Position numbers and translations under genes: made by a program. The notes beneath the pieces are model-generated. The model searched no databases. It had not been told where the DNA came from and saw only the letters and a program-made list of their open reading frames with translations. Shown here piece by piece: positions 17,787-25,498 of a stretch of 64,000 nt of DNA (positions within the stretch are counted from its first letter, which is position 1; each line of letters opens with the position of its first letter). This DNA comes from Microlunatus speluncae (lineage in GTDB: Bacteria > Actinomycetota > Actinomycetes > Propionibacteriales > Propionibacteriaceae): the NCBI RefSeq assembly GCF_009299835.1, contig NZ_VKCZ01000012.1:62001-126000 (forward strand). The letters run 5' to 3'.

Positions 17787-18698
17787 GTGGCGATCATGAC
17801 CAGGCCCGCGAAGCCGGCTCCGCGGCGCGCTAGTCGTGGCGGACTCACGCCGTGGCTGTTCGCGCTGCCGGCGCTCGCGGTCTATGTGATCTTCCTGGTC
17901 TATCCGGCGCTGTCCTCGCTCTGGTTCAGCTTCACCGACTGGGACGGCCTGAGCCCCGGCTACACGATCACCGGGCTGGAGAACTACCTGGCTCTGGCCC
18001 GGGATCCCGTGGTCGCGACCGCCGTGCGCAATAACGTCCTCTGGACGGTGGTGACGCTCTGCGTCCCGGTGCTGCTCGGTCTCGGGCTGGCCCTGGCCCT
18101 GAACGGCAAGGCGCGGGCGAAGCCGGTGCTCCGGTTGATCTTCTACACCCCGGCCGTATTGCCGTTGGTCTCGATCGCCTCGATCTGGGGCTGGCTCTAC
18201 GATCCGCAGGACGGGGCGATCAACGAGGCGCTGCGGTTGATCGGTCTCGGCTTCCTGGCGCAACCCTGGCTCGGCCAGGATTCCACCGCCCTCGGGGCGG
18301 TGATGGTGCCGGCCATCTGGCTTCGGGCCGGGTTTCCGATGCTGCTCTATCTCGCTGCTCGGAAAGGGATTCCGGAGGAGTTGTACGAGGCCGCGACGGT
18401 CGACGGCGCCGGACCATGGCAACAGTTCTGGCATGTCACCATGCCCGGCCTGCGGTCGGCCCATGCGATCGTGATCGCCCTGTCACTGATCGATTCGTTC
18501 AAGGTCTTCGACCTGATCTACGCGATGACCTACGGCGGTCCGGGCACCGCGACCCAGGTGATGGGCACCTGGATGTATGCGAACGTCTTCCAGTACTACC
18601 AGGCCGGCTACGGCACCGCGATCGCGGTCGTGGTCACCCTCGCCGCGGTCGCCGTCGGCATCCCGTACGTGCTGTCGCAGACCCGGGAGGCACGATGA
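17787..18698 (+). CDS. ABC sugar transporter permease (MalF/UgpA-like)
   Basis: This 303-residue protein has six predicted membrane helices, beginning LTPWLFALPALAVYVIFLVYPALSSL. It carries the EAA loop EELYEAATVDGAGPWQQFWHVTMPGL (about residues 197-222), which contacts the ATPase. Together with the next gene it forms the channel for the substrate delivered by the preceding binding protein. The GTG start lies behind AAGGAG, about 12 bases away, nine bases after the binding-protein stop; an ATG three codons in is an alternative. The gene overlaps the second permease by four bases. Confidence 0.93.
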   Translation: MAIMTRPAKPAPRRASRGGLTPWLFALPALAVYVIFLVYPALSSLWFSFTDWDGLSPGYTITGLENYLALARDPVVATAVRNNVLWTVVTLCVPVLLGLGLALALNGKARAKPVLRLIFYTPAVLPLVSIASIWGWLYDPQDGAINEALRLIGLGFLAQPWLGQDSTALGAVMVPAIWLRAGFPMLLYLAARKGIPEELYEAATVDGAGPWQQFWHVTMPGLRSAHAIVIALSLIDSFKVFDLIYAMTYGGPGTATQVMGTWMYANVFQYYQAGYGTAIAVVVTLAAVAVGIPYVLSQTREAR

Positions 18699-19594
18699 CG
18701 ACCATCGCCCCACCCGGCCCGGCGCCGGCCGAGGAACTGGACCGGTCCAGCAGGGCCGGGCGGCGTTCCGGCCGCGGTGGTGCGGGGCTCGTGATCACCG
18801 CCCTGCTGGTGGTCGCCGCGCTGATCTGGATCTCGCCGCTGGTGTTGCTGGTGACGACGGCGATCCGGCCGCTGTCGGACTTCCTCTCCGCCGGCCCGCT
18901 GTCCTGGCCCGGCCAGGTCACGACGGCCAATTTCGTCGACGCCTGGGGGATCGGCAACTTCTCCGCGACCTACCGCAACAGTCTGATCCTGACCATGATC
19001 AAGGTCCCACTGGGCGTGCTGATCTCGGCCATGCTGGCGTACGCGCTGGCGAAACTGCGGCTGCGGTTCCGGCGGGCGATCATGTTCACCGTGTTCCTCG
19101 GGCTGACCATCCCGATCTACATCGCGATCGTGCCGATCTTCATCATGCTCCGATCGGCCGGGCTGACCGACAATCTGCTCGGCCTGGTCGGGCCCTACCT
19201 GGCCTTCGGGATCCCGTTCGAGGTGCTGATCCTGCAGTCGTTCTTCCGGCAGGTCCCGCACGAGATCGTCGAGGCGGCCAAGATCGACGGTGCGGGCGAG
19301 GCCCGGATCTTCTTCACGATCATGCTGCCCTTGTCCGCCCCGGCTCTGGTCACCGTGGCGATCCTCGACGCGGTGGCGACCTGGAACGAGCTGTTGATGG
19401 CGCTGATCGTGCTCAACTCCGATCAGTCGAAGACCATTCCGGTCGGGCTGTTGAACTTCCAGGGCCAGTTCGCCAACAACAACACCGGCCAGGCGGCCGG
19501 GATCCTGATCGCGGTGGTGCCGATCCTGGTGGTCTACACCCTGCTGCAGCGCTACATCGTCAGCGGCCTGACCGCCGGCGCGACCAAGGGATGA
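18695..19594 (+). CDS. ABC sugar transporter permease (MalG/UgpE-like)
   Basis: The protein has 299 residues, a charged N-terminus of about 30 residues, and then six membrane helices. The EAA loop HEIVEAAKIDGAGEARIFFTIMLPL (about residues 189-213) is the conserved ATPase contact of the MalG class. Its ATG overlaps the stop of the first permease (ATGA), so both are made in equal amounts. The reading frame is open upstream, but that part is only an out-of-phase copy of the first permease. It probably imports a mono- or oligosaccharide or a nucleoside-like compound. No ATPase gene is present in this cluster. Confidence 0.93.
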   Translation: MTTIAPPGPAPAEELDRSSRAGRRSGRGGAGLVITALLVVAALIWISPLVLLVTTAIRPLSDFLSAGPLSWPGQVTTANFVDAWGIGNFSATYRNSLILTMIKVPLGVLISAMLAYALAKLRLRFRRAIMFTVFLGLTIPIYIAIVPIFIMLRSAGLTDNLLGLVGPYLAFGIPFEVLILQSFFRQVPHEIVEAAKIDGAGEARIFFTIMLPLSAPALVTVAILDAVATWNELLMALIVLNSDQSKTIPVGLLNFQGQFANNNTGQAAGILIAVVPILVVYTLLQRYIVSGLTAGATKG

Positions 19595-19624
19595 CCGGAT
19601 GAAGATGATCAAGGAGTGGAATCG

Positions 19625-20623
19625 ATGAGTGAGCTGCCGATCTTCGGTGCGGGCATCTGGCACTTCGCGACCTACAAGGATCGCTACGCCACCGACGGCT
19701 ACGGCCCCGAGGTCGGGCTGCTGGAGCAGATCGACCGGGCCGGCGCGGTCGGCGAGCTGGCGGTGGTCGACCTGAACTATCCCTTCGTCGGATTCGACGG
19801 GACGCTGGACGACATCCGGGCGGCGCTGCAACGCAACGGGCTGCGGGCGATCGCGATCACGCCGGAGATCTACACCCGGGACTTCGTCAAGGGCTCGCTC
19901 ACCCATCCCGACCCGGCGGTCCGGGCCCAGGCCATGCGGCTGCTGCACGAGGCGACCGCGGTGGCGCAGGAACTCGGCTGCGACTACGTCAAGCTGTGGC
20001 CCGGCCAGGACGGCTGGGACTATCCGTTCCAGGTCAACTACCACGATGCCTGGCAGCTCGCCCTGGACGGGTTGACCGAGCTCGTCTCGGCCCACCCGGA
20101 GATCAAGTTCGTGATCGAATACAAGCCGCGCGAGCCGCGGGTCAAGATCATCTTCCCGAACGTGGCCCGGACCCTGCTCGGGATCGAGAAGATCGGCCTG
20201 CCCAACCTCGGCATCCTGCTCGACTTCGGCCATTCCCTGTACGGGCAGGAGACTCCGGCCGACGCCGCCCAGCTGGCGATCGACTACGGCCGGCTGTTCG
20301 CGATCGACGTCAACGACAACCTGCGCGGCTGGGACGACGACATGGTGGTCGGCTCGGTGCATCTGATCGAGACCTTCGAGTTCTTCCACACCCTGCGCCG
20401 CAACAACTGGCAGGGCGTCTGGCAGCTTGATCAGTTTCCGTTCCGCGAGGACAGCGTGCAGGCGGCCAAACAGGCGATCACCTTCCTCAAGGGCGTGCAC
20501 CGGGCGCTGGACGTGCTGGACGAGGAGGCGCTGGCCGAGGCGCAGAGCCGGCACGACGCCCTGGCGGCGCAACGGATCGTGCAGCGGGCCCTGCTGCCAA
20601 GCCTGCTCGACGATCACTCCTGA
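19625..20623 (+). CDS. Sugar isomerase/epimerase, xylose-isomerase-like TIM barrel
   Basis: This 332-residue TIM-barrel protein shows metal-binding residues at strand ends: [15 protein letters not shown] (Glu), [15 protein letters not shown] (Asp and His) and [19 protein letters not shown] (Asp cluster), then [11 protein letters not shown]. The layout resembles L-rhamnose isomerase and related sugar isomerases. AAGGAG lies eight bases before the ATG at 19625; a GTG three codons upstream is less likely. In the cluster it would convert the imported or released aldose to a ketose that the FGGY kinase could phosphorylate. This isomerase-then-kinase logic is inference from gene content. Confidence 0.85.
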   Translation: MSELPIFGAGIWHFATYKDRYATDGYGPEVGLLEQIDRAGAVGELAVVDLNYPFVGFDGTLDDIRAALQRNGLRAIAITPEIYTRDFVKGSLTHPDPAVRAQAMRLLHEATAVAQELGCDYVKLWPGQDGWDYPFQVNYHDAWQLALDGLTELVSAHPEIKFVIEYKPREPRVKIIFPNVARTLLGIEKIGLPNLGILLDFGHSLYGQETPADAAQLAIDYGRLFAIDVNDNLRGWDDDMVVGSVHLIETFEFFHTLRRNNWQGVWQLDQFPFREDSVQAAKQAITFLKGVHRALDVLDEEALAEAQSRHDALAAQRIVQRALLPSLLDDHS

Positions 20624-20629
20624 GTCGCC

Positions 20630-21823
20630 ATGATCAGGCCGCGGGTGCTGGTGTCGACCGACGTCGGCGGCACCGACCCGGACGATTTCCAGTCGCTGGT
20701 GCACCTGTTGGTGTACGCCGACCGGTTCGACCTCGAGGGCCTGGTGTCCTCGCCGTACGGGGCCGGCCGGAGTTCGGACATCGTGACCGTCCTGGACTGT
20801 TACCGGGCCGATTTCCCGGCGCTGCGTACGCATTCCGATCACTACCCGGAGCCCGAGGCCCTGTGCGCGATTGTCCGGCAGGGGGCGCTGGAGACCGCTG
20901 ATCACCGCGGCTTCGCTGACCACCCGACCGAGGGCTCGGAGTTGATCGTCAGCTGTGCCCGCCGGCCCGATCCGCGGCCGCTGGACGTCCTGATCTGGGG
21001 CGGCATCGACGACCTGGCCCAGGCGCTGCACGACGCTCCCGACATCGAGCCGCGGCTCCGGGTGCACTTCATCGGCGGCCCCAACAAGCTGTGGGGCATC
21101 GACGCGTACGACTACGTCGCGACCCACCACCCCGGTCTGATGATCATCGAATCCAACTCGACCTACCGCGGCTTCTTCTGCGACGACGAGCTCGACAACC
21201 GCGCCTTCGTCGCCGAGCACGTCGCCGGACACGGGGCGCTCGGTGACTTCTTCGCCCGGCAGTTGCCGGGACTGAAGATGGGCGACAGCCCGACCGTCAC
21301 CTGGTTGCTGCACGGGCCGCAGGATCCCGCGCAGCCCAGCTGGGGCGGTCGCTTCATCCCGGTCTGGGGCGGCCGGAAGACGATCTTCGACCGGCTCACC
21401 ACGGCCGCGGACCTGGTCGAGGCGTACGGCACCGTCGAGTTCGTGCTGCCCCAGCCCGCTGGCTACGGCAGCCGGGACACGACCCAGATGATCTTGGACA
21501 ACCGGCTGCACGGCCCGTTCGCGGTGGCCGTCGAGCTCGGTGATTCGCTGCGGTTCCGCTACGCGCCGCGGGACGCGAAACTCATCCCGTACCGGATCGA
21601 GAGCAGCCATCCGGACCTGACCGGGCTGCAGGGCGCGTTCACCGCGGCACCGCCGCCGGAGCGGCGGTGGCGCGTGCCGGACCCGGACCGGCCGAACTGG
21701 TGGTGCGATGATCAAACCCCGGCCGCGGCCATCCACCCCTGGCCCGGCGCCGGCACCATCGCCACCTGGCGCCGCGAGTTCCTCACCGACTTCGCCCTCC
21801 GCCTGGACCGCTGTCGCCGCTGA
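20630..21823 (+). CDS. DUF1593/Sde182-type nucleoside-hydrolase-like protein
   Basis: The 397-residue protein starts RVLVSTDVGGTDPDDFQSLVHLLVYADRFDLEGLVSS. This is the TDxGGxxDD loop of the Sde182 nucleoside-hydrolase-like (DUF1593) family, a branch of the nucleoside hydrolase fold. LDVLIWGGIDDLAQAL and GDSPTVTWLLHG are also characteristic. A C-terminal beta-sandwich-like part (about residues 290-397) accompanies the catalytic domain. No signal peptide is visible, so it should act in the cytoplasm. The start is six bases after the isomerase stop. Having two different nucleoside-hydrolase-fold enzymes in one importer operon is unusual and suggests a composite N- or C-glycoside substrate. Confidence 0.82.
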   Translation: MIRPRVLVSTDVGGTDPDDFQSLVHLLVYADRFDLEGLVSSPYGAGRSSDIVTVLDCYRADFPALRTHSDHYPEPEALCAIVRQGALETADHRGFADHPTEGSELIVSCARRPDPRPLDVLIWGGIDDLAQALHDAPDIEPRLRVHFIGGPNKLWGIDAYDYVATHHPGLMIIESNSTYRGFFCDDELDNRAFVAEHVAGHGALGDFFARQLPGLKMGDSPTVTWLLHGPQDPAQPSWGGRFIPVWGGRKTIFDRLTTAADLVEAYGTVEFVLPQPAGYGSRDTTQMILDNRLHGPFAVAVELGDSLRFRYAPRDAKLIPYRIESSHPDLTGLQGAFTAAPPPERRWRVPDPDRPNWWCDDQTPAAAIHPWPGAGTIATWRREFLTDFALRLDRCRR

Positions 21824-21835
21824 ACCCACTTTCCG

Positions 21836-21913
21836 CCGACTTGTCAGAACTGAGATGCCCTCCAGTGGGACCCTCCGGCGCAACTGGTCATCACGTTTCG
21901 TTCTGACGAGTCG
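21836..21913. repeat. Degenerate inverted repeat, family A
   Basis: CCGACTTGTCAGAAC (21836-21850) and GTTCTGACGAGTCG (21900-21913) are imperfect arms separated by 49 bases. The minus-strand gene ends at 21891, so its last codons and stop lie within the element. Confidence 0.75.
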
Positions 21914-22508
21914 CCAACGGATCGGCATCTCCGTGCTCGTATCTCACCGGGATCCCGAGGCTTCTTTTTCCTGGAGGCGACACTTCCGCGGGTCGGCCTT
22001 CCAGGCTTGATCCCCGGTCGACCGTAGCGACGATCCCATCGCCATCATCTTCCGCTGTCAGAACCGTCTTTTGGGTTCGGTGAAGCTCATGCATCGCGGC
22101 GAGCAGGTCTTCCCGAGAGAAGCGGCTCGGGATGATCTTGATGTCGATCCCCGTCTCGGCTGTGATTGCTGCGAAGGCCGCGTCGGTGGCCGGGTCCAGG
22201 ACCCCGCCTACCCAGCGAACCCACACGACCATCTCCGTCGTGTCGAGACCAACCTCTGTCAGATGCGCTTTCGCGTGCTCGCTGGTGTCTGTGTAGGCAT
22301 AAACCGCTTCACCGGTCGGCCGCAGCTTCAGCTGAGCAGCCTCTCGATCGGTCGGATGACCACCAGGATCAGACATGGCAGTACCTCCCGTAACACTCAG
22401 CGCGAGAACGATTCCCAGCGCAATGACCATTGCAGCAAACAACTTCAAACGACGCCTCGCACCTCCAGCAATCCCCGCTGTCAGCACCCCAGAATCCCGA
22501 ATCTGCAT
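21891..22508 (-). CDS. Predicted membrane-anchored or secreted protein of unknown function
   Basis: The protein has 205 residues. A positively charged n-region (GGARRRLKLF) and a hydrophobic helix (about residues 24-44) form a signal peptide or anchor. The rest is soluble, with alternating AVYAYTDTSEHAKAHLTEVGLDTTEMVVWVRW and the closing GIPVRYEHGDADPL. The latter resembles the short segment found before serine-protease domains in some secreted actinobacterial proteins, but no protease domain follows. It could be a stand-alone lineage-specific protein or a truncated prodomain-like remnant. Its last codons lie in the family A repeat. Codon choice is somewhat less GC-biased than its neighbours. 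Confidence 0.6.
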   Translation of the reverse strand: MQIRDSGVLTAGIAGGARRRLKLFAAMVIALGIVLALSVTGGTAMSDPGGHPTDREAAQLKLRPTGEAVYAYTDTSEHAKAHLTEVGLDTTEMVVWVRWVGGVLDPATDAAFAAITAETGIDIKIIPSRFSREDLLAAMHELHRTQKTVLTAEDDGDGIVATVDRGSSLEGRPAEVSPPGKRSLGIPVRYEHGDADPLATRQNET

Positions 22509-22546
22509 ACCCGCCGCCCCTCAGACCACAACACTGTGCCGACGGG

Positions 22547-22568
22547 ATTGACAGGGAAAGTTGTCAAT
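22547..22568. promoter_or_regulatory. Palindrome ATTGACA-N8-TGTCAAT, probable operator
   Basis: Perfect 7-bp arms (22547-22553 and 22562-22568) flank an 8-bp spacer, 14 bases before the start of the HTH gene. TTGACA within it also looks like a -35 element. Placement suggests autoregulation by the downstream winged-helix protein. Confidence 0.6.
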
Positions 22569-22582
22569 GGTGGGGTGAAGGA

Positions 22583-23197
22583 GTGGACGACATCGAGGTG
22601 ATCACGGATCCGGCGGCTGCGGTGGTGGCGTTGGATCCGGGGCGGGCGCGGTTGCTGGGTGAACTGCGGGAGCCGGCTTCGGCGGCGGAGCTGTCGGTCC
22701 GGGTCGGGATCTCGCGGCAGAAGATCAACTACCATCTGCGCCAGCTCGAGGCTCACGGGCTGGTCGAGGTGGCCGAGAACCGCACCTGGGGTGGACTGAC
22801 CGAGCGTCGACTGGTCGCGACGGCCGCCGGCTACGTGGTGTCGCCGACGGCCCTGGGCGGGGCGGCCGGTGGAGGCCCGTACGGGATCCGGGATCGGCTG
22901 TCGGTGTCGTACCTGATCGCTCTGGCTGCCCGGCTGATCCGCGAGCTGGCCGAGCTGACCCGCACCGCGGCCCGCCGGCGCAGCCGGCTGCCCGTGTACG
23001 GACTGGACACCGCGATCCGGTTCGCCAGGCCGGCCGATCGCGCCGCCTTCGCCGAGGAGCTGACGACCACCGTCACCCGGCTGGCGGCGAAGTACCACGA
23101 CGAGCAGGCCGCCGGCGGCCGCTGGCAACGGATGATCATCGCCGTCCATCCGATGCCCGCCGGTGCCGAGACCGAGCCGAAAGGGGATCCGGCATGA
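22583..23197 (+). CDS. ArsR-like winged helix-turn-helix regulator
   Basis: This 204-residue cytoplasmic regulator carries a winged HTH near its N-terminus: ARLLGELREPASAAELSVRVGISRQKINYHLRQLEAHGLVEVAE (about residues 20-63). A longer C-terminal part follows, with AARLIRELAELTRTAARRRSRLPVYGLDTAIRFARPADRAAFAEEL. The start is uncertain: GTG 22583 is in frame, but the GGAG overlaps it, so leaderless initiation or a GTG five codons later are options. It shares an ATGA overlap with the SRPBCC gene. HTH-SRPBCC pairs of this type are common in actinobacteria, where the second protein probably binds a small ligand. The palindrome at 22547 is its likely binding site. Confidence 0.85.
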   Translation: MDDIEVITDPAAAVVALDPGRARLLGELREPASAAELSVRVGISRQKINYHLRQLEAHGLVEVAENRTWGGLTERRLVATAAGYVVSPTALGGAAGGGPYGIRDRLSVSYLIALAARLIRELAELTRTAARRRSRLPVYGLDTAIRFARPADRAAFAEELTTTVTRLAAKYHDEQAAGGRWQRMIIAVHPMPAGAETEPKGDPA

Positions 23198-24048
23198 CCG
23201 ACGAGTCCGCGACGAGTGATCAAAGTTCCGGGCGCTACGGCGAAACCATGATCGAGGTGCCGGGCACCCCGGAGGAGGTCTGGCAGGCGATCGCGACCGG
23301 AGCGGGACAGTCCGGCTGGACGTTCGCCGCCGAGATCGAGCCGGCCGAGGGCGGCGAAATGATCATCCATCGCGAGCCGTTCGCGCCGACCGTGGCCGTG
23401 GTGGTCGCCTCCTGGGATCCGCCGCGTTCGTTCGGCTACGCCGCGGCGATGCCCGGGGCGCCCTCGCCGTTGGCGACCGAGATCCTGGTCGAGGCGCGGT
23501 CCGGTGGGAGCTGCGTGGTCCGGGTGGTCTGCGGCTTCGCCGACGCCGGTGAGGAATGGGAGGACCTGGTCGACAGCGCGGTCGAGGGCTGGCGGATGAC
23601 GCTGCTGGTGCTGCGGGCCTACCTGCGCCGCTTCACCGGCCGGCCGGTCCGGGCGCTGGATCTGATCACCCTGATCGATCCGGCGCCGGCCGACCGCGTC
23701 GCTCCGGCCGATCGGTTGTTCACCCGGCTGGGCCTGCCGGGCGCGGATCGGGTGGCCGGCCGTTCCTTCCGGACGGCGGCGGAGGCACCGGAGCTGACCG
23801 GGGTCGTCGAGTATGCCGGCGACGGCTATCTGCTGCTCCGGGCCGAGGCTCCGCACCCGGCGCTGATCGCGATCTCCTGCTTCTCGATGGGCGTCGACCG
23901 GCCGCTGTCGATCAACCTGATGGGCCGGATCTACGGCGACCTCGATGACTCCCGACTCGACCGGCTGCGAGCGCGTTGGCAGACCTGGCTGGAGCGGCAG
24001 GCCGATCACCTGGCCGCGGATCATGATCATCCGTCGGCGGTGCGATGA
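23194..24048 (+). CDS. SRPBCC (AHSA1-like) ligand-binding domain protein, duplicated fold
   Basis: The protein is 284 residues. Its first half matches activator-of-Hsp90-homologue SRPBCC domains: TMIEVPGTPEEVWQAIATGAGQSGWTF at the start, a central beta-sheet, and the closing long helix EEWEDLVDSAVEGWRMTLLVLRAYLRRF. The second half (about residues 165-284) has a similar length and alternation, with VVEYAGDGYLLLRAEAPHPALIAI, and may be a degenerate second copy. Such folds form a deep hydrophobic pocket. Translational coupling to the HTH regulator suggests a regulator-effector pair. The ligand is unknown and no catalytic residues can be assigned. Confidence 0.82.
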   Translation: MTDESATSDQSSGRYGETMIEVPGTPEEVWQAIATGAGQSGWTFAAEIEPAEGGEMIIHREPFAPTVAVVVASWDPPRSFGYAAAMPGAPSPLATEILVEARSGGSCVVRVVCGFADAGEEWEDLVDSAVEGWRMTLLVLRAYLRRFTGRPVRALDLITLIDPAPADRVAPADRLFTRLGLPGADRVAGRSFRTAAEAPELTGVVEYAGDGYLLLRAEAPHPALIAISCFSMGVDRPLSINLMGRIYGDLDDSRLDRLRARWQTWLERQADHLAADHDHPSAVR

Positions 24049-24124
24049 GAGAGCCCGGATGATCGGCGGAGTTTCACCGTTGGTCGTCCAGCGGTCGCGT
24101 CGAGGTCTGTCTCTCGTGGCGCAA

Positions 24125-24140
24125 CGGCACTAGAGTGCCG
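24125..24140 (+). promoter_or_regulatory. Palindrome CGGCACT-AG-AGTGCCG overlapping a leaderless -10 box
   Basis: Perfect 7-bp arms around AG contain TAGAGT (24131-24136), which ends six bases before the ATG at 24143. A protein binding here would block transcription, so this is a plausible operator, although the palindrome may be chance. Confidence 0.5.
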
Positions 24141-24142
24141 GA

Positions 24143-25417
24143 ATGCCGACTGCCCTGACCCGGCGGTCTGTGCTCGGGGGAGCCGTCGCCGCATCCCTGG
24201 CACTGACCGCGACCCCCGCCCAGGCCGCCGAACGAGACTTGTTGATCTTCATCGGACTCGACGGATTCGACATCGACTATCTGGACGGCCGGGTGCCGTT
24301 GCCGGCGCTGCGATCCTTGATCCGGCGCGGTTCGCTGGCCACCAGCACCGGCGTGATGGCCACCATCACCAACCAGTCCTGGACCGCGATCTCCTGCGGC
24401 GCCTATCCCGACCGGACCCGGAACGCCGCCTACTTCTACGACGAGGCGGCCGGGGTCGCCCGTGGCCAGAGTCGCGACAGTGCGGTCGAGGGGTTGGGCC
24501 AGGCGTGGCGCCGGCAGGGCGTCCTGATGGGCTCGGCCCAGTGGTTCATCCTGCAGGACAAGGGCGTTGCGTACGGCGATCTTGAGGGCCTGTACACCCA
24601 GCCGGGCGGTCGGATCGACGCGCGGGTGGATGACGCGATCGCCATGTTGAGCGGTGAGCCGGTGAACAGTGGCGGCACCCAGGTGACGCTGCCTCGGCGA
24701 CCGGACTTCCTGGCGATCTACTCCAGCGATGTCGACGGTGACGGGCACAGCTGGGGCCCCAACGATCCGCGGATGCTCGCCACCCTGCGTGAGACCGATG
24801 CCGCGATCGGCCGGCTGATCAACGCGGTCCGTGATCTTCGCCTGTTCGCCCGCACCACCTGGGTGGTGACCGCCGATCATGGGATGACCACCTGGAACAA
24901 GCCGCTCGGCCCGCAGGTGATCGCGGCCCTGACCGGCGCCGGCTTCCGGCCCGAAGTGCTCGGCTCCGGCGGCTCGCCCACCTCGCCGGACACCGACGTG
25001 GTGCTGGTCTCCGGCGGCAGCATCGGCTCGGTCCACCTGTTCGGCGAGCTGGGCGCCGACGCGGCCGCCGTGCGCCGGGCCGAGGAAGCCCTGGGCGCGG
25101 TGACCGGGATCGCCGCGATCCTGACCAAGGCTGATCAGGCGAAGCTCCGGATGGCGCCGCAGTACGGGCAGCTGGTGCTGGAGTTCGAGGAGCCGTACGC
25201 GCTGGCCATGACTCCGCCGGCCGAGGGATCCGACGGCCGGCACGGCAGCCGGTCCGAGCTGGCCATCCCGTTGATCTTGTCCGGCAAGGCGATCAAGCCC
25301 GGTGCCGAGCCGCGCGCACCACGCCACATCGACCTCGCCGCCACCATGTCGGCCATCCTCGGCATCGACCCGCCCGCCGCCTCCGAAGGTCGCGTCCTCA
25401 CCGAATCCCTCCGCTAG
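24143..25417 (+). CDS. Tat-exported alkaline-phosphatase-superfamily phosphodiesterase
   Basis: The 424-residue protein begins with a twin-arginine signal (TRRSVLGGAVAASLALTATPAQA, cleavage after AQA at about residue 29). The mature enzyme has LLIFIGLDGFDIDYL (first metal-binding Asp), TITNQSWTAISCGAYPDRT with the probable nucleophile Thr or Ser, IYSSDVDGDGHSWGPNDPR (Asp and His metal ligands) and WVVTADHGMT (second metal site). These are the hallmarks of nucleotide pyrophosphatase/phosphodiesterase-like members. It should act outside the membrane on phosphodiesters or phosphonate esters. It stands alone under a leaderless promoter and ends before a family B repeat. Confidence 0.9.
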   Translation: MPTALTRRSVLGGAVAASLALTATPAQAAERDLLIFIGLDGFDIDYLDGRVPLPALRSLIRRGSLATSTGVMATITNQSWTAISCGAYPDRTRNAAYFYDEAAGVARGQSRDSAVEGLGQAWRRQGVLMGSAQWFILQDKGVAYGDLEGLYTQPGGRIDARVDDAIAMLSGEPVNSGGTQVTLPRRPDFLAIYSSDVDGDGHSWGPNDPRMLATLRETDAAIGRLINAVRDLRLFARTTWVVTADHGMTTWNKPLGPQVIAALTGAGFRPEVLGSGGSPTSPDTDVVLVSGGSIGSVHLFGELGADAAAVRRAEEALGAVTGIAAILTKADQAKLRMAPQYGQLVLEFEEPYALAMTPPAEGSDGRHGSRSELAIPLILSGKAIKPGAEPRAPRHIDLAATMSAILGIDPPAASEGRVLTESLR

Positions 25418-25421
25418 GGCT

Positions 25422-25498
25422 TGTTCGTTCCCTGAGCCTGTCGAAGGGCAGCCTCGATGACTCCGGGCTTGCCCTTCGACAGGCTCAGGGAACGAACA
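25422..25498. repeat. Inverted repeat, family B (TTCCCTGAGCCTGTCGAAGG)
   Basis: Perfect 28-bp arms (starting TGTTCGTTCCCTGAGC) enclose a 21-nt spacer between convergent genes. The minus-strand gene stops at 25485 inside the right arm, so its final Phe-Val-Pro and TGA come from the repeat. Confidence 0.93.

Noticed and set aside
18608..21928. Very long open frame on the minus strand opposite the sugar importer genes
   Set aside because: It is a high-GC antisense frame with Arg/Asp/Gln-rich, low-complexity translation and no family match, while the plus strand carries clear genes throughout.
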